64,000 bases of DNA from the NCBI RefSeq assembly GCF_014466955.1, contig NZ_AP023396.1, positions 62,001 to 126,000 on the forward strand. The letters run 5' to 3'. The stretch's first letter is position 1. The number at the start of each line of letters is the position of its first letter. Below the pieces are notes generated by a model, which did no database searches, had not been told where the DNA came from, and worked only from the letters and a program-made list of their open reading frames with translations. The DNA comes from Nocardia wallacei. Its GTDB lineage: Bacteria > Actinomycetota > Actinomycetes > Mycobacteriales > Mycobacteriaceae. A program made the translations under genes and the position numbers. Shown here in pieces: positions 59,807 through 64,000 of this stretch.

Positions 59807-62194
59807 CTACTCGGCCGGGGCCGACGCGTCCGGCAGATCAGGGTTCGGCTCGGTCGTATTCGAGTTCGGTGCATCCGGAGCCGAAGTGTTGTGCCCGAGG
59901 GCATTCGAATCCGACGTGTTTCGTCCGAGGGCACTGGGATCTGACGTGTCGGACTCGAGCGCGTTGGGATCTGATGTGTTGGGCTCGAGCGCGTTGGGAT
60001 TCGACGTGTTGGGCTCGAGGGCGTTGGGATCCGAGGTGTTGGGCTCGAGGGCGTTGGGATCCGAGGTGTTCTGTCCGACGGCGTTGGGATCCGAGGGGCT
60101 TGGCTCGCGGGCGTCGAGGTCGGGGGTCGCGGGCGTGGGGGCGTTCGGTGCGGGGGCGTGGGGATTCGGTGCGGGGGCCGCGATCTGTGCCGGGATCGGT
60201 GCGGCCGACCGGCCGGGGGCGGCGGACTGCTGCTGGGTGTCGTCGTAGGTCTTCAGCAGCGTGGTGACGATGCCGGTCACCTGGTTCAGGATCAGGGAGC
60301 CGTTCTCGAAATCCGATCGCAGGCCGTCCGGAACCGGGTAGGCGTTGCGCAGCGGCAGGCCCAGCAGCCCGGTCTCGGCGCCCAGCTGGACGAAGCGGTC
60401 CAGGATGTGGCCGACCACCTCGACCACGGTGCCGTCCGGCGCGGCGTAGACGTAACCGTTGACGAATTTCGCGTACTGGCCGCCGTTCGCGGTCGGCTTC
60501 GGCTCGGAGGCCGCGGCGCCCAGATGCCCGTCCGGCCCGCCGTGTTCGGCCCAGTACCGGGCGACCAGATTGTCCTCGACCATCCCGAGCACCCGGCCGG
60601 TCAGGTCGGCCAGCGCCGCGAGGTCGGTGCCGGGGCGCTGCGCGCCGGGGGCGGTGTTGTTGCCCGCGCGCGTGGCCAGCGGTGTGCCGCTGCCCGCGGC
60701 GATCTCGCGGATGCGGTCCATCAGCGCGTACGCGGCATCGCCCGGGCAGGTGGTGTTGCCGACGTCGCGGTGGGCGAACACCGTGGGCAGCTGCACCGCC
60801 TCGCCCTGGGCATACGGCGTGAACTCGGTGCCCTCCGAATACATCGTGGTCCGGCTCAGCGGGTTCAGCCCGGCGACCTTCGCGCGCCATCCGATGAACT
60901 GCCCGGCCGCCTGGATCGCGGCGTCGGTGGGCGGCTCGGTCTCGAAATCACCCATCAGCGCGACGCCGGAGGTGTTCTCGTTGAACCCGCCCGCGTGCGC
61001 GCCCTGCACCGGCCGGTCCAGGCCACCGGAGTGGCCCTCGAAGATCTGCCCGTACTTGTCGACCAGGGCGTGGTAGCCGATATCGCACCACCCCAGGGTC
61101 TTGGCGTGGTAGGCGTAGATGGCGCGGACGATCCCGGCCGATTCGGCCTTGGAGTAGTCGTTGCGGCCCGCGGTGTGATGCACGGTGATGCCGCCGAGGC
61201 CGTCGTCGTAGGTCGGTTCCTCGCAGCGGATCGATTCGTCGGCGCCCCACTGGGCCCGGCTGATCACCTTGGGGCCGCCGCTCGCCAGCGGGGCGGCCAC
61301 GCTCGTCAGATTGTCGTCGGCGACACCGCGACCCGGATCGATCAGCACCGCCGACAGCGCGGAGGCGGCCAGCTGGGCGGGGTCGTCGGAGCGCGCGCCG
61401 CCCGGAATCGGCGCGGCCGTCTTGCGCGTGGTGAGCACCTGGACCGCATTGGTCTTGCCGACATAGATCGGTTCGGTTCCGGTCCGGCCCGGCGGCGCGT
61501 GATCGTCGGCGCGCGTGTCCACCTGCTCGGTGGAGAACCAGGGTCCCCAGCTGCCGTCGGGCGTCTTCGCCCGCACCATCGCCCTTGTTCCCCCGAGGTT
61601 TTCGGCGGTCAGGGCAACCATGCTGAACGGCGTCGGGCGAGTGAGTTCCTTGACCTCCGCCCCCACCCGCTCCGCGAGGTCGGGGGCGACCGCACCGGGC
61701 GCCAGAGCCGGGGTGCTCGGATTCGCATCGGGCGGCAGCGCGGGGTCGGCGACGGGGGCGGCGCTCGGGTCGGGTTCCTCGAGGGGGGCGCCGATGAATC
61801 CGGGTGCGCCGCTGGGGTTTCGGGGCGGGGCGGCCGGGGTGGTCCGGTCGGGACCGAACTGGGGTAGGGGGATCTCGCCGGGTAGCTCGACGCCCGGCGG
61901 CGCGGGCAGACCCGGCGGCACCGGTACCGCGCGCGGCAGCGGCAGTTTGCGCAGATCGGACAGGCGCAGGTCGGGCAGGTCGAGACCGGTGAGTTCGCGC
62001 AGCGGCAGGACGACATCCGGCGCGGAGGCCAGCGCCACCTCGGCGAGTTGCGCTGGGATCGCCGCGAGATTGCTTTCGTTGGCCGAGTGGTAGTCGGGCG
62101 AGTGGCGCAGGACGAGACCCGCGAGCGGCGCGGTGACCACCAGGGTGGCCACCACCGGAAGAATGTACGGGCGTTTCGGTCTGCGATACGGCAC
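59807..62194 (-). CDS. PGRP-type N-acetylmuramoyl-L-alanine amidase with LGFP repeats
   Basis: 795-aa envelope amidase. A signal anchor (ILPVVATLVVTAPLAGLVL) opens it, and a Pro-rich linker runs to about residue 170. The amidase/PGRP domain has SRAQWGADES, then ITVHHTAGRNDYS with zinc ligand His339 or 340. Near its end come HRDVGNTTCPGDA (His475, Cys483) and preceding IGYHALVDKYGQIFEG. Two or three LGFP-type wall-binding repeats follow (HGGPDGHLGAAASEP, LGAETGLLGLPLRNAY). The last 92 residues are an Asn/Thr-rich decapeptide repeat. It would cleave peptidoglycan cross-stems outside the membrane. It diverges from the SpoIID gene. Confidence 0.92.
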   Translation of the reverse strand: MPYRRPKRPYILPVVATLVVTAPLAGLVLRHSPDYHSANESNLAAIPAQLAEVALASAPDVVLPLRELTGLDLPDLRLSDLRKLPLPRAVPVPPGLPAPPGVELPGEIPLPQFGPDRTTPAAPPRNPSGAPGFIGAPLEEPDPSAAPVADPALPPDANPSTPALAPGAVAPDLAERVGAEVKELTRPTPFSMVALTAENLGGTRAMVRAKTPDGSWGPWFSTEQVDTRADDHAPPGRTGTEPIYVGKTNAVQVLTTRKTAAPIPGGARSDDPAQLAASALSAVLIDPGRGVADDNLTSVAAPLASGGPKVISRAQWGADESIRCEEPTYDDGLGGITVHHTAGRNDYSKAESAGIVRAIYAYHAKTLGWCDIGYHALVDKYGQIFEGHSGGLDRPVQGAHAGGFNENTSGVALMGDFETEPPTDAAIQAAGQFIGWRAKVAGLNPLSRTTMYSEGTEFTPYAQGEAVQLPTVFAHRDVGNTTCPGDAAYALMDRIREIAAGSGTPLATRAGNNTAPGAQRPGTDLAALADLTGRVLGMVEDNLVARYWAEHGGPDGHLGAAASEPKPTANGGQYAKFVNGYVYAAPDGTVVEVVGHILDRFVQLGAETGLLGLPLRNAYPVPDGLRSDFENGSLILNQVTGIVTTLLKTYDDTQQQSAAPGRSAAPIPAQIAAPAPNPHAPAPNAPTPATPDLDAREPSPSDPNAVGQNTSDPNALEPNTSDPNALEPNTSNPNALEPNTSDPNALESDTSDPSALGRNTSDSNALGHNTSAPDAPNSNTTEPNPDLPDASAPAE
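59846..60085 (-). repeat. Eight 30-bp repeats coding a decapeptide tail
   Basis: Residues 704-783 of the amidase read as eight decapeptides on the pattern NALEPNTSDP. The middle copies match exactly or within one residue, and the end copies drift (NALGHNTSAP, DAPNSNTTEP). The period is 30 bp and in frame. Confidence 0.95.
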
Positions 62195-62264
62195 GAGCCT
62201 CTCCCCTTCAGGTAGAACCGTTGGCCGTCAACTCCGGAACAGGGTTGATTCCTGACGGAACAAT

Positions 62265-62290
62265 GGTCACACTAGTCACAATCTTCACAA
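62265..62290. promoter_or_regulatory. Three TCACA repeats at 9-bp spacing, MtrA-like
   Basis: GTCAC, GTCAC and TTCAC begin at 62266, 62275 and 62284, in exact 9-bp steps. They lie between the divergent amidase and SpoIID genes, about 70-95 bp from the first. MtrA is reported to bind directly repeated GTCAC-type motifs and to control wall hydrolases. The remainder of the 225-bp gap is unusually AT-rich and otherwise unassigned. Confidence 0.4.
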
Positions 62291-62419
62291 ATCTAAACCT
62301 TCAGTTGAGGATTAGAGGTAGGTAGCTCGAATGTAGCTTCCAAATAGCCGCACAGCGGGCAGGACATGCCGAACGGAACCGACCGGTAGGGCCCGCCCGC
62401 GAAACCCGTGGGAGTGCAC

Positions 62420-63913
62420 ATGGCAGGCGGAAGACGACGGTGGATCGCGGTACCGCGGCGGGGCGAGTTGTCGCGCCGCCGCCGACGGCGACACGCCGTG
62501 GGAGCGGGACTGGTCGTGCTGACCCTGACGGGTGGCACGGTCGTGCTGACCGCGACCTGGCCCGATGGTTCCGCGCCGTACCGGCCGCTCGCCGGTATCG
62601 GACACGGCCGGGGGATGAGTCAGGTCGGCGCGTTCGACCAGGCGCTGGCCGGCGCCGCGGCCGAGGACATCCTGGCGCACTATTATCCGGGCGCCGTGCT
62701 GGGCACGATCGCGCCGACCACCGTCGGCGTCCGGTTGACGGCCGACGACAACGAGACCCTCGACGTCTTCTCCGACGCCGGGCTGACGGTCGCCGATCGG
62801 CGGGTCGTTCCCGGCCAGGCCGCGCACCTCACGCCGATGCCCGACGGCGGCGCCGCCGTCGTGATCACGGCCGGTTGCGACGGCGACGTGATCTGGCAGG
62901 GCGCCACGGCCGATCCGTGGGCCTACCCGGTCGTGCCCGGCACCGACCGTCCGGCGGCCGAGCATCTGAAGGTCTGCGGCGGGGGCACCTATCGCGGCGC
63001 CCTCGGTGTCGCGCTGGAGAACGGCGAGGCCCGCACCGTCAATCAGGTCGACGTCGACGATTACCTGATGGGCGTGGTCCCGGCCGAGATGCAGGCCAAC
63101 TGGGCCGACCAGGGCGGCGCGGAAGCGCTGCGCGCACAGGCGATCGCGGCCCGCTCCTATGCCCTGGCCGAGCAGCGCTACCCCTACGCCCAGACCTGCG
63201 ACATCACCGACTGCCAGGTCTACCCCGGCACCGAGAAGGAGGATCCGCGGGCGGCCGAGGCGGTCCGCGCCACCTCGGGCCGAGTGTTGTTGCGCGACGG
63301 GCGAATTCTGCGCACCGAGTACTCGGCGGCCCCGGGCGGCGGGCAGCCGATCGATATCGGCACCCTCGAGGTCGGTCCGAGCCCCGACGAACTTGCCCCC
63401 GCCCCCGCCCCGCCACCCCGCGACGACTACGGCCAGCAGGCTGTGCGCGGCAACAGCGTCATCGACGTCGAGTACGCCGAGACCGGCGGCGCGGCCGGAC
63501 CACTCGGCGCGGCGCGCGGCCCGGAGTCGTTGCTACCCGGCCGAATCGGGACCTACCGCATGTTCGACAACGGCGTCATCATCGCTACCCCGGTCCTCGG
63601 CGCCCGCGTCGTCGACTTCGCCACCCTGCTCCAGGTGGCGCCGGAGGTCCAGGAAGGTGGTCACTTCCCCCGATCCGGCGGTACGGCCCCACCCAATACG
63701 GCCCCACCCAATACGGCCTCGACCCCCACGCCTCGTCCGACCGTCCTCCCGGACCAGGCAGTGCAACTACCGCAGCACGCCGGTCCCGTCCCCGACGTCG
63801 ATGCCGAGCCCCCGCCACCGTCGGCGGAGGCGGACGGCGTTCCGGCAGCGGCGTCGGAGTATCCGGAACCCCCTGTGGGAATTCCGGCACCCGCGGGCCC
63901 GGCGGGAGGGTAG
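62420..63913 (+). CDS. SpoIID/LytB-domain cell-wall protein
   Basis: 497-aa exported protein. An Arg-rich N-terminus is followed by one membrane helix (VGAGLVVLTLTGGTVVLT). GHGRGMSQVGAFDQALAG and ILAHYYPGAVLG are the amino-terminal SpoIID marks. The core is VNQVDVDDYLMGVVPAEMQANWADQGGAEALRAQAIAARSYAL, the lytic-transglycosylase-type domain. A Pro-rich C-terminus of about 100 residues completes it. In sporulators SpoIID cleaves glycan strands; here it is probably a general wall hydrolase. ATG 62420 follows GGGAG. A GTG 12 nt earlier is the alternative. Confidence 0.9.
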   Translation: MAGGRRRWIAVPRRGELSRRRRRRHAVGAGLVVLTLTGGTVVLTATWPDGSAPYRPLAGIGHGRGMSQVGAFDQALAGAAAEDILAHYYPGAVLGTIAPTTVGVRLTADDNETLDVFSDAGLTVADRRVVPGQAAHLTPMPDGGAAVVITAGCDGDVIWQGATADPWAYPVVPGTDRPAAEHLKVCGGGTYRGALGVALENGEARTVNQVDVDDYLMGVVPAEMQANWADQGGAEALRAQAIAARSYALAEQRYPYAQTCDITDCQVYPGTEKEDPRAAEAVRATSGRVLLRDGRILRTEYSAAPGGGQPIDIGTLEVGPSPDELAPAPAPPPRDDYGQQAVRGNSVIDVEYAETGGAAGPLGAARGPESLLPGRIGTYRMFDNGVIIATPVLGARVVDFATLLQVAPEVQEGGHFPRSGGTAPPNTAPPNTASTPTPRPTVLPDQAVQLPQHAGPVPDVDAEPPPPSAEADGVPAAASEYPEPPVGIPAPAGPAGG

Positions 63914-64000
63914 TCAGCTCAGGGATGTGTCGCCGAGGGACTCGGCGAGTTCGCGTAGGAGGGCGCCCAGTTGGTCGAGTTTTTCGCGGTTCATGCCGCC
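63914..64000 (-). CDS. 3' end of a minus-strand gene (partial)
   Basis: Twenty-eight codons and a TGA are open to the window edge on the minus strand. The translation begins GGMNREKLDQLGALLRELAESLG. The length and amphipathic helical pattern resemble the C-terminal helix of MarR-type regulators, but too little is present to name it. It is convergent with the SpoIID gene, whose stop it nearly touches. Confidence 0.5.
   Translation of the reverse strand, partial: GGMNREKLDQLGALLRELAESLGDTSLS

Noticed and set aside
59484..60248. Plus-strand frame with GSxVLGSxAL repeats
   Set aside because: It is the antisense image of the amidase decapeptide repeat.

Overview
The window is high-GC actinobacterial DNA that looks like a Nocardia chromosome (Nocardiaceae, Mycobacteriales). 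Markers are the two-domain LysX (LPG synthase fused to LysRS), a PE/PPE/EspG cassette, a cutinase-like esterase, LCP and LGFP-repeat cell-wall proteins, and the septum-formation protein beside serS. From memory, many genes follow the order of the M. tuberculosis interval from the Rv3811 amidase to gltB/gltD (Rv3859c/Rv3858c). That orthology is inferred and no search was run. I found no rRNA, tRNA, CRISPR array, insertion sequence or phage gene.

1-12.9 kb: 3' end of gltB and gltD (glutamate synthase), a secreted cutinase, two paralogous tiny secreted proteins that each have their own operator and terminator, a histidine phosphatase, lysX, a small S4 protein, rraA, and a YcnI-CopC-CopD copper cluster with a membrane protein and a basic coiled-coil protein upstream. 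13-19.8 kb: a TM0106-type nuclease, htpG, a cold-shock protein followed by a decayed array of its own terminator, a DUF1361 membrane protein, and a divergent SDR/TetR pair.

19.8-30 kb: metal and redox genes. A TMEM165/GDT1-type Mn exporter has a yybP-ykoY Mn riboswitch in its leader. A superoxide dismutase with Mn-type residues, a rhodanese, a DUF4328 protein, a glycerophosphodiesterase and DUF5926 follow. Then come two adjacent ferritins with tandem iron-box-like sites between them; the upstream one has a Glu-to-Lys change in the ferroxidase centre. LCP and CPBP proteins close the block. 30-40.5 kb: an iron-box-controlled DUF2470 gene, pheA with an overlapping phosphatase, the PE-PPE-EspG cassette, a zincin, the septum-formation protein, serS and a GGDEF/EAL protein with a degenerate GGDAF site.

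40.5-64 kb: a DMT transporter, then a Gfo/Idh/MocA oxidoreductase flanked on both sides by unrelated minisatellites. Next are a fused metallo-beta-lactamase/Rieske protein, a lipoprotein, two tandem PlsC acyltransferases, and an MFS pump divergent from its likely TetR repressor. An agmatine deiminase is followed by a full peptide ABC importer operon (dppB-dppC-fused dppD/F-two substrate-binding lipoproteins-membrane protein). The end holds a HAD phosphatase, a large PGRP/LGFP amidase with a decapeptide-repeat tail, a SpoIID/LytB protein and the 3' end of one more gene.

Many genes lack a ribosome binding site and start 6-8 nt after a -10-like hexamer, so leaderless transcription seems common. 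No wholly new multi-gene defence or metabolic system is visible. The most distinctive items are the ferritin pair, the operator-linked small secreted paralogues, the Mn riboswitch/Mn-type SOD neighbourhood, and the repeat arrays.
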